A DNA stretch of 64,000 bases from JAPKZH01 sp963715635. GTDB lineage: Bacteria; Acidobacteriota; Aminicenantia; Aminicenantales; UBA4085. Location of the stretch: contig OY970261.1 in NCBI GenBank assembly GCA_963715635.1, forward strand, positions 434,001 to 498,000, in the 5' to 3' direction. Below the pieces are notes generated by a model. It was not told the DNA's origin. It was given only the letters and a program-made list of their open reading frames with translations, and ran no database searches. The position numbers were made by a program, and so were the translations under genes. Shown here one piece after another: positions 10,002 to 17,485 of the stretch; position 1 is the first letter of the stretch, and every line of letters starts with the position of its first letter.

Positions 10002-10712
10002 CTAAGTTCTCTTGCGGATGGTTACTATCTTTGATTTGTATGGTTCTGGGATTATCACGATTGTATGGGGCATCTTCTCCTTAATTTTTTGCTCAAATTC
10101 CTTGCTCTGACCCATTGAGCCGTGCATGGCCACTATCACACTCGGAGTAAGATCTGAAGCCATGTTGAATGCGCCTTGCGGTGAAGCGGTGGGCGAGGGG
10201 TCCCCAGTGGGAAGAAAAGCCAAATCTGAGGGGTAATCCTTAATGGGCACGTAGTCTGAGTCTCCTCCGTGAAAAACACTTATGCCTCCAATTTGAATTT
10301 GATAAAGGTTAATCGAGCCAACATGGATCCCTTTGATTGCATTTATTGTGATCTCGTCAACCGTGTATGTTATTCCAGGTAAGGCGCTTATAAGCTTATT
10401 CAAGGGTATCTTGTCCAGGAGGCTATGATAGACTGAAGGCTCCGCTATAACTAAGGCATTAGTTGCCTTGAATAGAGCGAGGGCATCTTTATGATTATAA
10501 TGGTCGCCGTGGCTGTGAGTGAAAAGCAAAAGGTTTACCCCCCCTGCTTTCAATGTTTCCAGCTCCTTGCCTTTCAATAAATCGGCCGGATCGATGATGA
10601 TCGTCCCCTTCGACGTTCTGAGGATAACTCCTGAATATCCAAGAAAAAGGAAGGCTACTTCATTCTCTCCAAGCGATGAAGTGAATATTTTTTTGATTTC
10701 CTCAATTTTCAT
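10002..10712 (-). CDS. Metallo-beta-lactamase-fold hydrolase
   Basis: 236 residues, starting at ATG 10712 behind GGAGGGG. The metal-binding motif THSHGDH is clear. Other metal-ligand regions are FHGGDSDYV and VAMHGSMGQ near the C-terminus, as in the UPF0173/L-ascorbate-lactonase-like branch (GYSGVILRTSKGTIIIDPAD). No signal peptide, so cytoplasmic. Substrate unknown. It is separated from nfeD by about 70 bases of AT-rich DNA and is probably its own unit. Confidence 0.82.
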   Translation of the reverse strand: MKIEEIKKIFTSSLGENEVAFLFLGYSGVILRTSKGTIIIDPADLLKGKELETLKAGGVNLLLFTHSHGDHYNHKDALALFKATNALVIAEPSVYHSLLDKIPLNKLISALPGITYTVDEITINAIKGIHVGSINLYQIQIGGISVFHGGDSDYVPIKDYPSDLAFLPTGDPSPTASPQGAFNMASDLTPSVIVAMHGSMGQSKEFEQKIKEKMPHTIVIIPEPYKSKIVTIRKRT

Positions 10713-11070
10713 TGGACCCCTCCAGATTCCCTCTCTTTTGTTGAAAAAAAGGAATCAAAACGAACAAAAAACTCTTCATTTTCCTTATTTTTAGAATATC
10801 ATAAGAAGTATCTTATCATAAAAAGTGAACCAAAATTATATTCATACGGAGATAGCCAAGTTTTTATCTAATAAATACGAAGGGCAAAGTCCCAAGGGCT
10901 CCGCTCATGAGGTTTCTACTTAAATTTCTGGGGAATTGAACAAATTATGGGCACACATATTGCCGGCTGTTGTCAGCAAAAGGGGGGTTGATGGGAACCA
11001 AAAGGTGGGACTCTCCCCAGCCGGCGCGGGAAAGCTATAATTATTATACCATTTTTGGGGAGGCATAATA
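10713..11070. other. Intergenic, no gene recognised
   Basis: AT-rich sequence, with TATAATTATTATA just upstream of the next gene as a likely -10 region. No coding frame or RNA recognised. Confidence 0.4.
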
Positions 11071-11322
11071 ATGGAGAAAGGCGAAAAAAGATGGATGAAA
11101 GCCGGGGAAGTAGTCGATTATCTTTCAGTGCATCGGGTAACAATTTATAGAATGCTTTATGTGCAAGGGCAGCTAGGTGTGAAACTCAGAGGAGTGGGGT
11201 GGAGGATAGACCCCCATGGGAATATCGGAGGAGGCAGGGGAGGCGAGTGGAGGACGGACCTAAGCCCTGGCCTCCCGAAGCTGAATGGACGGCAAAGCCG
11301 GATATGCGCCTCACTGGGGTAG
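11071..11322 (+). CDS. Excisionase-like HTH_17 DNA-binding protein, probably frameshifted
   Basis: A GGGGAGG site lies upstream of ATG 11071. Residues 7-50 (RWMKAGEVVDYLSVHRVTIY, RMLYVQGQLGVKLRGVGWRI) form the MerR/excisionase-type helix-turn-helix found in small regulators and phage or plasmid excisionases. After WRID the text becomes glycine-rich and unlike the family. Another frame over 11240-11350 gives a more natural proline/glutamate-rich tail (GPKPWPPEAEWTAKPD), so a frameshift is likely. No integrase gene survives nearby. Confidence 0.6.
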   Translation: MEKGEKRWMKAGEVVDYLSVHRVTIYRMLYVQGQLGVKLRGVGWRIDPHGNIGGGRGGEWRTDLSPGLPKLNGRQSRICASLG

Positions 11323-11449
11323 AGGCTCAAGAGGAAGGGGAGAATTTTTATTCGTAAAGAAATTAAGGTTGAAACCAATCTAATAAGTGATATTGTTATA
11401 GGAGGAAGGGGAAATCATCTGATCTTAACTACATTATAAAGGAGGAGGA

Positions 11450-12340
11450 ATGAAACCAACTTTTACGATCGCTCCCGAGATCCTGGACAACCAGGACCAG
11501 TTTGTTGACCCGTTTTACAAACGCTTCCAGCTCCGGCACGCGCCTAAGCCGCCCCAGCTTACCGATCAGATAGCCAAGAACTATCTCTTCCCAACTTTCT
11601 ACGGCGACGTCGTATGCGCGCAGGCCATCTTCATGTGCTCATATGCCAAGGCCGAAAAGATGATGCTTCATCCCCGGATCAAACCCGTGAAAATGACGGA
11701 CGGCCGCGCCCTGGTGGCGTTTGCCTGTTACATTTACAACAAAGTCTTAAACGTGGCCCCCTACAACGAGATCGCCATGACCATCCCGATCATGGTGGAC
11801 CCCAGCGTGAACGTGCCGGTCCTGCCCATGGTCGCCAATGTCTTCAAGAACTTCGGCTATTATGTGTTCTCAATGCCCGTTACGTCGCTGGAGAACCAAC
11901 TCCGCGGACTTAAAATCTGGGGCCTCCCCAAGGTGGTGCAGGAAATTGACATCCACGAGGAAGGCTCTGACTGCGTCACCATGGCCCATGAGGAATCGGG
12001 CGAGCCATATTTCGAGCTGCGCGTGCCCATGAACGGAACACCCACGCCCTTTGACGTTTCCTCCAACCTCTACTCGCGACTGGGCGACAAGATCCTCAAG
12101 AGCCAGACGAACTTCAAGGCCTCTTTCAACGTCATCAAGCACATGGACCTGCTCTGGAAGAAAGGCAAAAAGCCCGACCGCCAGTGCCTCAAAATTTTCA
12201 ACACCCCGCTTGGCCAGAAGCTCAAGGAAATGGAGATCGAAGAGCATCCTTTCCAATTCCGCTACGCCAAGACCATGACCGCATGTTTTGATTTGTCCGA
12301 CCCCAATTATGACAATCCCAACCTTAAATTTGGAGCATGA
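11450..12340 (+). CDS. Acetoacetate decarboxylase-family protein
   Basis: 296 residues with the start at ATG 11450 directly behind AAAGGAGGAGGA. The fold-typical region LKIWGLPKVVQEIDIHEEG matches the acetoacetate decarboxylase superfamily, where a Lys in the (G)xPK motif forms the Schiff base; here K is present in GLPKVV. N-terminal text (YLFPTFYGDVVCAQAIFMCS) and C-terminal strands also fit. Members include true decarboxylases and enzymes with aldol or hydratase activity, so the reaction is not certain. No signal peptide. It stands alone. Confidence 0.72.
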   Translation: MKPTFTIAPEILDNQDQFVDPFYKRFQLRHAPKPPQLTDQIAKNYLFPTFYGDVVCAQAIFMCSYAKAEKMMLHPRIKPVKMTDGRALVAFACYIYNKVLNVAPYNEIAMTIPIMVDPSVNVPVLPMVANVFKNFGYYVFSMPVTSLENQLRGLKIWGLPKVVQEIDIHEEGSDCVTMAHEESGEPYFELRVPMNGTPTPFDVSSNLYSRLGDKILKSQTNFKASFNVIKHMDLLWKKGKKPDRQCLKIFNTPLGQKLKEMEIEEHPFQFRYAKTMTACFDLSDPNYDNPNLKFGA

Positions 12341-12428
12341 CCACGGAAAAAAAGAACTGGAAGATTTATAATGAAAGTTCAAGGCCTTAAAGCCTCTGGA
12401 GCTGGAGGCCGATATCCAAAAGAGATGT

Positions 12429-12506
12429 TCAGACTTGGCCGAGAAGAACCTCGGCCTCACGCAGTTTGCCGATGATCTGTTCCGGAGTGAACCGTACCCT
12501 GCCCAT
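12429..12506 (-). pseudogene. IS3-family transposase OrfA N-terminal remnant
   Basis: The 26-codon frame reads MGRVRFTPEQIIGKLREAEV and ends LLGQV-stop. This is the highly conserved start of IS3-family OrfA proteins. It has a proper ribosome-binding site (GGAAGAAAGGAGCGTCA) but stops at once, and no further IS3 coding DNA follows. It marks an old insertion that was almost fully deleted. Confidence 0.7.
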
Positions 12507-12571
12507 TGACGCTCCTTTCTTCCAGGTTTTTTCCCATTATATCGGGATCGATCTAAGGGGGGCAGGTCAAT

Positions 12572-12649
12572 GCCAGGAAGAGGCTGGCAGGGCTGAAGGG
12601 CACACTATCCTCAATCTGGCCTAAGTTAGCAAAACTGAGCCAATTTTAG
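12572..12649 (+). pseudogene. Relic of kinase C-terminal tail (ARKRLAGLKG)
   Basis: The frame reads ARKRLAGLKGTLSSIWPKLA, then KLSQF and a stop. The first ten residues match the end of kinase 5 (DARKRLAGLKVK-stop at 52151). There is no start codon or other kinase sequence. It is one of at least nine such tails in the window. Confidence 0.7.
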
Positions 12650-12804
12650 CGATTTTGTCCCCGTATTGTCCCCACGGGCGGAACACGAGAAGAAGTCTGC
12701 TTCTATACGCCTCGAACGGGTTCTTGGGTGAAGAGGGTTGGGGGACCGGTTCGGCATTCCGGCTAAAAATCGGTGCCTCCTTGGCATTTTAAGCCGGGAT
12801 GAAA

Positions 12805-13251
12805 TTATGAAGGCAGAGACTGATCCTTATTGTCTTTCCGGCCGCTCCCGGTTCTTTGCTCGACAAAGGTGACGGATTTTGCCTCTTTCCCCCGCATATG
12901 AATTTCTCCGTTGAAAACGCAGCCTTCCGCCATGGCGATAATCACCGTATCAATATTTCCGTTCACGCGCCCCTCAATCCTCACCTCGACATGCTCTGCG
13001 GACTCAATATTTCCATTGAGATCCCCTTCGACGATGACGAAGGGGCTCCGGATGTTCCCATCAACCCGCCCCTTTTTTTCTACCCAGACGAGCTGCCCGC
13101 TATTGATGTCCCCTTCAAGACTTCCTGAGATCCTCGCTCCTGCCTGCCCGTTGATGGTTCCCTTGAACGTCGTCCCCGCTGCGATGATGGACGCTTCGCT
13201 CCCGGCCCTGTCTTCCAGCCTTCTGTTCTCGTCGTCTTTTTTTAAGAGCAT
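12805..13251 (-). CDS. Bactofilin family cytoskeletal protein
   Basis: 148 residues. The central right-handed beta-helix (DUF583) is clear from the alternating G-x-I/V pattern: SIIAAGTTFKGTINGQAG, ISGSLEGDI, GRVDGNI, VEGDLNGNI and IEGRVNGNIDT. The tails are charged and disordered. Bactofilins polymerise without nucleotides and scaffold cell-wall or polar machinery. No membrane-anchoring partner peptidase is adjacent. Confidence 0.9.
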   Translation of the reverse strand: MLLKKDDENRRLEDRAGSEASIIAAGTTFKGTINGQAGARISGSLEGDINSGQLVWVEKKGRVDGNIRSPFVIVEGDLNGNIESAEHVEVRIEGRVNGNIDTVIIAMAEGCVFNGEIHMRGKEAKSVTFVEQRTGSGRKDNKDQSLPS

Positions 13252-13392
13252 TTTCGAAATCCTTTGTTATGATCCATCAGGATCAAGATCATTATAGTCC
13301 ATTTAAGAGTATTTTTCCTTTTTGCGCTGCCTGATTTTCCCCGCCGCTAAGTTCGGAAATAAGAGCCTCTACTGCGAAGGAAGGATACTTCC

Positions 13393-13452
13393 GACCCCGG
13401 CCTGCCCGAAGTTGAGGATGCTAAGAAGAGGCTGGCGGGGGTGAAGAACTAA
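13393..13452 (+). pseudogene. Relic of kinase C-terminal tail (DPGLPEVEDAKKRLAG)
   Basis: Twenty codons reading DPGLPEVEDAKKRLAGVKN and a stop, nearly identical to the last residues of kinase 5. Nothing of the kinase body precedes it. Confidence 0.78.
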
Positions 13453-13528
13453 TGAGGCGCTTGGAGGCCGGATAGACCAGCCTCCCGAAATTAAACGACG
13501 CTAATTAGCTGGTCTGACCTAAACTCGG

Positions 13529-13547
13529 CTTGACAAGTACTGTCAAG
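13529..13547 (+). promoter_or_regulatory. Promoter -35 inside a dyad (CTTGAC-N7-GTCAAG)
   Basis: CTTGAC and GTCAAG form a perfect 6-bp inverted repeat around AAGTACT. It overlaps a TTGACA -35 box at 530-535 (numbering 13530-13535), with TTCAAT 17 bases on. A near copy (CTTGACAAGTGCTGTCAGG, 14176-14194) lies in front of the next secreted-protein gene. This suggests a shared operator. Confidence 0.45.
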
Positions 13548-13585
13548 TTAAATTCAATAATCTCATCAAAATCAAGGAGGGGAAA

Positions 13586-14035
13586 ATGAAACGCATTGCC
13601 ACAGCAGTTAGCGTGGTGGTCTTGGCATTCGGCGTTGCCATCCTGGCTCAGACACAGACCGAGAGCGTAGAACAGCAGTTAAAAAAGCTGGAGAAAGAGA
13701 TTGGTCACGCCTGGGCTAAGCGCGACGTCGCATCCTATGGCCGGATTTTAGCAGATGACTATACGTGGACGGACTTCGATGGCATCGTCTGGACCAAGGC
13801 CCAAGACCTTGAAACCTTAAAGTCTGGGGAGGTCGTGAATACGTCCTATGCAGTCGATGATTGGAAAGTTCGCGTTTACGGAGACGCGGCGGTGGTCACT
13901 GGCCGTACTACGGTCAAAGAGACGTGGAAAGGCAAGGATGTCAGCGGCCAGTATCGATATACGGATACCTGGGTCAAGCGTGCCGGACGTTGGCAGCTCG
14001 TAGCCTCGCATACTTCAAAGATAGCTCAGAAATAG
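13586..14035 (+). CDS. Secreted DUF4440/SnoaL-like (NTF2-fold) protein
   Basis: 149 residues from ATG 13586 behind GGAGGGG. It has a signal peptide (IATAVSVVVLAFGVAILAQ), then an NTF2-like cone fold: QQLKKLEKEIGHAWAKRDVA, ILADDYTWTDFDG, VRVYGDAAVVTGRTTVKETW, YRYTDTWVKRAGRWQLVASH. DUF4440 proteins usually bind small ligands and rarely have a known enzyme activity. The flanking DNA matches that of the following DUF1579 gene, so the two are likely co-regulated. Confidence 0.85.
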   Translation: MKRIATAVSVVVLAFGVAILAQTQTESVEQQLKKLEKEIGHAWAKRDVASYGRILADDYTWTDFDGIVWTKAQDLETLKSGEVVNTSYAVDDWKVRVYGDAAVVTGRTTVKETWKGKDVSGQYRYTDTWVKRAGRWQLVASHTSKIAQK

Positions 14036-14043
14036 GGCATCGG

Positions 14044-14099
14044 CGAACGAACATAATTTGACACTTGCTGTCTGGTCAAGTATTGGTCAGAGCAACTGA
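14044..14099. repeat. Cassette-flanking repeat, copy 1
   Basis: The sequence from CGAACGAAC to CAACTGA is about 90% identical to 14744-14799. Both copies lie just after the stop codon of a small secreted-protein gene and contain TGTCTGGTCAAGTATTGGTC. Confidence 0.85.
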
Positions 14100-14175
14100 T
14101 AAGTCAGAAATTGTGAATAAAAAAAAGTAATTTTGATATTTGTTAAAGTTTTGAAGTGGTCTGGGCTGAACTTAT

Positions 14176-14205
14176 CTTGACAAGTGCTGTCAGGCGAAGT
14201 CTAAT
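14176..14205 (+). promoter_or_regulatory. Promoter with partial dyad, copy 2
   Basis: TTGACA at 14177-14182 and TCTAAT at 14200-14205 (17-base spacer). The -35 is embedded in CTTGACAAGTGCTGTCAGG, a variant of the dyad at 13529. Confidence 0.45.
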
Positions 14206-14226
14206 AATCTAAGCAAGGAGGGATAA

Positions 14227-14733
14227 ATGAAACGCATTGTTTTTGGCGTTTGTATAGTCGTCTTGGTCTTTTCATTCGCCGCTCAGGCACAAGTCCCCGG
14301 CCAGCCCGGTCCGGAACATAAAAAACTTGAGGTCTGGGCGGGAAACTGGACTATTCAGGGGGAGGCTAAGAACAACCCATCAGGCCCCACTTATAAGGTC
14401 AATTGGACCATGCAGGGCGAGTGGCTGCCGGGAGGTTTTTTCTTGCTTATCAATGGCTCAGCTAAGTATACAGACAGGGAGTTCCGTTGGCTGGAAGTTC
14501 TTGGCTACGACCCTGTCAAGAAGACCCATATTGGGTATGTCTTCTGGTTACGAAGTGGAAATACGGCAACCTATACGATGACATTTAAAGACAGAACCAT
14601 TTTAACGGGGGGCCAAGGTTGGCGGCAGGAGTGGGAATTTTCTCCTGATGGGATGTCTCTTACGGGAAAGAGGGAACGTGAACAGGATGGTAAGTGGTGG
14701 ACTGCATTCGATGTTAAGGGAGTCAAGAAATAG
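14227..14733 (+). CDS. Secreted DUF1579 family protein
   Basis: 168 residues, starting at ATG 14227 behind CAAGGAGG. Signal peptide (IVFGVCIVVLVFSFAAQAQ), then the DUF1579 signature PGPEHKKLEVWAGNWTIQGE, with WLPGGFFLLINGSAKY, FRWLEVLGYDPVKKTHIGYV and the C-terminal GMSLTGKREREQDG. These are lipocalin-like beta-barrels of unknown function, common in soil bacteria. The first dozen bases of the gene and its flanks match the preceding DUF4440 gene. Confidence 0.85.
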   Translation: MKRIVFGVCIVVLVFSFAAQAQVPGQPGPEHKKLEVWAGNWTIQGEAKNNPSGPTYKVNWTMQGEWLPGGFFLLINGSAKYTDREFRWLEVLGYDPVKKTHIGYVFWLRSGNTATYTMTFKDRTILTGGQGWRQEWEFSPDGMSLTGKREREQDGKWWTAFDVKGVKK

Positions 14734-14743
14734 GGGATTTCAC

Positions 14744-14799
14744 CGAACGAACTAAATTTGACACTCTCTGTCTGGTCAAGTATTGGTCAGACCAACTGA
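14744..14799. repeat. Cassette-flanking repeat, copy 2
   Basis: Second copy of the 14044-14099 repeat. It runs directly into GAGCCATTTTTAGCGATTTTG, a sequence also seen near 12635 and 38272. Confidence 0.85.
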
Positions 14800-14901
14800 G
14801 CCATTTTTAGCGATTTTGTCCCCGCCGTGTCCACATGGCTTTGACACGAGGATGGGTCTGGTTTCCAGATTCGGATTGTTGGGGTCTGGATTTCAGCCCA
14901 G

Positions 14902-14930
14902 TTGACTCTGCCTCCTTTCCCTGCTAATCT
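14902..14930 (+). promoter_or_regulatory. Kinase-class promoter (TTGACT-N17-TAATCT)
   Basis: TTGACT at 14902-14907 and TAATCT at 14925-14930, 29 bases before the GTG start of kinase 1. The same spacing and near-consensus hexamers precede kinases 3, 4, 5 and 6 and the cyclopropane synthase. Confidence 0.65.
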
Positions 14931-14959
14931 TTAGCCATCCCAAATAGAAGGGGTCAGCA

Positions 14960-17473
14960 GTGACCATCAAGTGCCCGAAATGTCAGGCTGAGAATCCGGA
15001 GACCAAGCAGTTCTGCGGAGATTGTGGGACTCCGCTCCCCTCTGCCAAGACTACCCGTCCCGAGGTCACAGAAACTCTTCAAACGCCTATCAAAGAGCTG
15101 ACCATGGGTTCAACCTTCGCTGGCCGCTACCAGATCATCGAGGAGCTGGGCAAAGGCGGGATGGGGCGGGTCTATCGGGCCGTGGACAAGAAGCTGAACG
15201 AGGAAGTCGCCATAAAACTTATTAAGCCCGAGATCGCCCTGGACAAAGGCACCCTGGCGCGCTTCCAGAATGAGCTGAAAGTCGCCCGTAAAATCAGCCA
15301 CAGGAATGTCGGCCGGATTTACGAGCTCATGGAGGATCAGGGCCTCCATTTCATTACCATGGAATACGTCCCGGGCGAGGACCTGAGGAGCTTTCTCCAC
15401 CGATCCAAGCGGCTGACGGTGGGGACGGCCGTGGCCATAGCTAAGGACGTCTGCGAAGGACTCGCCGAAGCCCATCGCCTGGGAGTGATTCATCGGGACC
15501 TCAAACCCTCGAACATTATCATCGACAAAGATGGGAACGCGAGGATTATGGATTTTGGGATCGCCCGATCGCTTCGGACGAAGAGCATTACCGGGGAGGG
15601 AGTGATCATCGGCACGCCGGAGTACATGTCCCCCGAGCAGGTGGAGGGCAAAGACGTTGACCAGAGGTCTGATATCTATTCCTTGGGAGTGATTCTCTAC
15701 GAGATGGTCACCGGCCGGGTGCCTTTTGAGGGCGAGACGCCGCTCAGTGTTGCGGTGAGGCAGAAAACGGAGGCCGCTCCGGATCCCAGGAAATCGAATG
15801 TGCAGGTTCCCGAGGACCTAAGTCATCTTATCCTCAAATGCCTGGAAAAGGACAAGGCCAGGAGATACGAGACTGCGGCTGAAGTCCGCTCCGAGCTTGA
15901 GGGAATCGAAAAAGGCATTCCAACAACAGAGCGGGTCGTGCCCGAGAGAAGACCTCTCACTTCACGAGAAATAACTGTCAAGTTTAATTTAAGAAAGCTC
16001 TTCGTCCCGGCTTTGATAATTGTCGCACTTGCCATCACAGGATTGATTATCTGGCGCATTCTTCCAAAGAAAGAAGTGGCTTCCGCTAAATCCGGCCCCC
16101 CATCTATCGCCGTTCTTCCTTTTGTCGATGACAGCCCGGAGAAAAGCCATGAATATTTATGTGAGGGAATACCCAATACACTCATCAACGCGCTGAATAC
16201 TATCCAAGAGCTTCGGGTTCCGGCCAGGACCTCGGCTTTTTCATTCGTCGGCAAGGGTTTGGACATCCAGGGGATCGGTCAGAAGCTGAACGTTGAAAAT
16301 GTGCTTGAAGGGAGCATCCAGGTTATCGGAAATAACCTTCGTGTCACGGCCAGCCTGATCAAAGTGAAAGACGGCTATCAGCTCTGGAATGCGACCTATG
16401 ATCGTAAACTGGAGGACGTGTTCGCCATCCAGGATGAAATCGCCCAAGCCATCGTCAGGGCACTGAAGGTCAGGCTTTTGGGCGAACAGGAAAAGCGGCT
16501 CGTCAAGCGCTACACGGAAAATATGGAGGCTTATAAGCTCTATTTGGAAGGTCTCTACTATTGGAACAAGCGGACGGGAAAAGACCTGAACAAGGCGATT
16601 GAGCTGTTCAACCAGGCCGTCGAAAAGGACCCCAATTATGCCCTGGCTTATGTTGGGCTGGCCGACTCCTATAGTCTGCTCACGCTCTACGCAGACGCGC
16701 GCCCAAAAGACGTTTTTCCTCAAGCCAAAGCGGCGGCGGCCAAGGCTCTGGAGCTCAATGAGAGCCTGGCCGAGGCTCACAATTCCCTAGCGTATGTCTA
16801 CGAACGCTACGACTGGAACTGGAAAGCCGCGGAAGCCGAGTTCAAGCGGGCCCTCGAGATCAATCCCAACTATGCGACGGCCCGTTTCTGGTATGGCGAA
16901 TTCCTAATGTATTCCGGCCGCTTTGAGGAATCATTCCGCGAAATGAAGCGAGCTCTGGAACTTGACCCGGTTTCGCTGATCACCAACGCCAGCCTGGCTT
17001 GGGAGTATCTCGTGGCTCAGCAGCCGGACCAGGCGCTCGTCCAAATTCAGAAAACACTCGAATTGGACCCTAATTTTGCTTATGCCCGTACGATACTCGG
17101 ATTGACGTATCTCACCAAAAAGAGCTATCCAGAAGCGATTGATGAGCATAAAAAAGCAAGGGTGCTTTCAGGGGACTCCGTCATGGCGACTGCGGCATTA
17201 GGAATGGCTTATGCGACAGCGGGAAAGCTTGACGAAGCCAAGGGAATTCTCGGGGAATTAACAGCCAGATCCCAAAAACAATATGTCTCGTCGTACTGGA
17301 TGGCAGGATTATACGGGGCCATGGGGGACACGGATAAAGCCTTTGAGTTGCTGAACAAGGCCTATGAGGAAAGAAGTGATTGGCTGGTCAACTTAAAACT
17401 CGGCCCCATTCTGGGTACGTATCAAAGAAACCCAAGGTATATAGCGGTGTTGAAAAAAATGGGATTGGACTAG
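14960..17473 (+). CDS. Kinase 1: zinc-ribbon Ser/Thr kinase with TolB_N-like and TPR domains
   Basis: 837 residues from GTG 14960, intact. The order is: zinc ribbon (C5, C8, C19, C22); threonine-rich linker TETLQTPIKELTMGSTF; PknB-type kinase with glycine loop GKGGMGRVY, lysine in EVAIKLIK, HRDLKPSN near 178, MDFGIA near 197 and GTPEYMSPEQ. One membrane helix lies at about 347-370 (LFVPALIIVALAITGLIIW), followed by a TolB_N/FlgO-like domain (IAVLPFVDDSPE, NVLEGSIQVIGNNLRVTASL). Several TPRs fill 520-830, ending AVLKKMGLD. By topology the kinase is cytoplasmic and the TPR part periplasmic. The gene is followed 12 bases later by kinase 2, so the two are probably co-transcribed. Confidence 0.9.
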   Translation: MTIKCPKCQAENPETKQFCGDCGTPLPSAKTTRPEVTETLQTPIKELTMGSTFAGRYQIIEELGKGGMGRVYRAVDKKLNEEVAIKLIKPEIALDKGTLARFQNELKVARKISHRNVGRIYELMEDQGLHFITMEYVPGEDLRSFLHRSKRLTVGTAVAIAKDVCEGLAEAHRLGVIHRDLKPSNIIIDKDGNARIMDFGIARSLRTKSITGEGVIIGTPEYMSPEQVEGKDVDQRSDIYSLGVILYEMVTGRVPFEGETPLSVAVRQKTEAAPDPRKSNVQVPEDLSHLILKCLEKDKARRYETAAEVRSELEGIEKGIPTTERVVPERRPLTSREITVKFNLRKLFVPALIIVALAITGLIIWRILPKKEVASAKSGPPSIAVLPFVDDSPEKSHEYLCEGIPNTLINALNTIQELRVPARTSAFSFVGKGLDIQGIGQKLNVENVLEGSIQVIGNNLRVTASLIKVKDGYQLWNATYDRKLEDVFAIQDEIAQAIVRALKVRLLGEQEKRLVKRYTENMEAYKLYLEGLYYWNKRTGKDLNKAIELFNQAVEKDPNYALAYVGLADSYSLLTLYADARPKDVFPQAKAAAAKALELNESLAEAHNSLAYVYERYDWNWKAAEAEFKRALEINPNYATARFWYGEFLMYSGRFEESFREMKRALELDPVSLITNASLAWEYLVAQQPDQALVQIQKTLELDPNFAYARTILGLTYLTKKSYPEAIDEHKKARVLSGDSVMATAALGMAYATAGKLDEAKGILGELTARSQKQYVSSYWMAGLYGAMGDTDKAFELLNKAYEERSDWLVNLKLGPILGTYQRNPRYIAVLKKMGLD

Positions 17474-17485
17474 GGATAGAAACCC

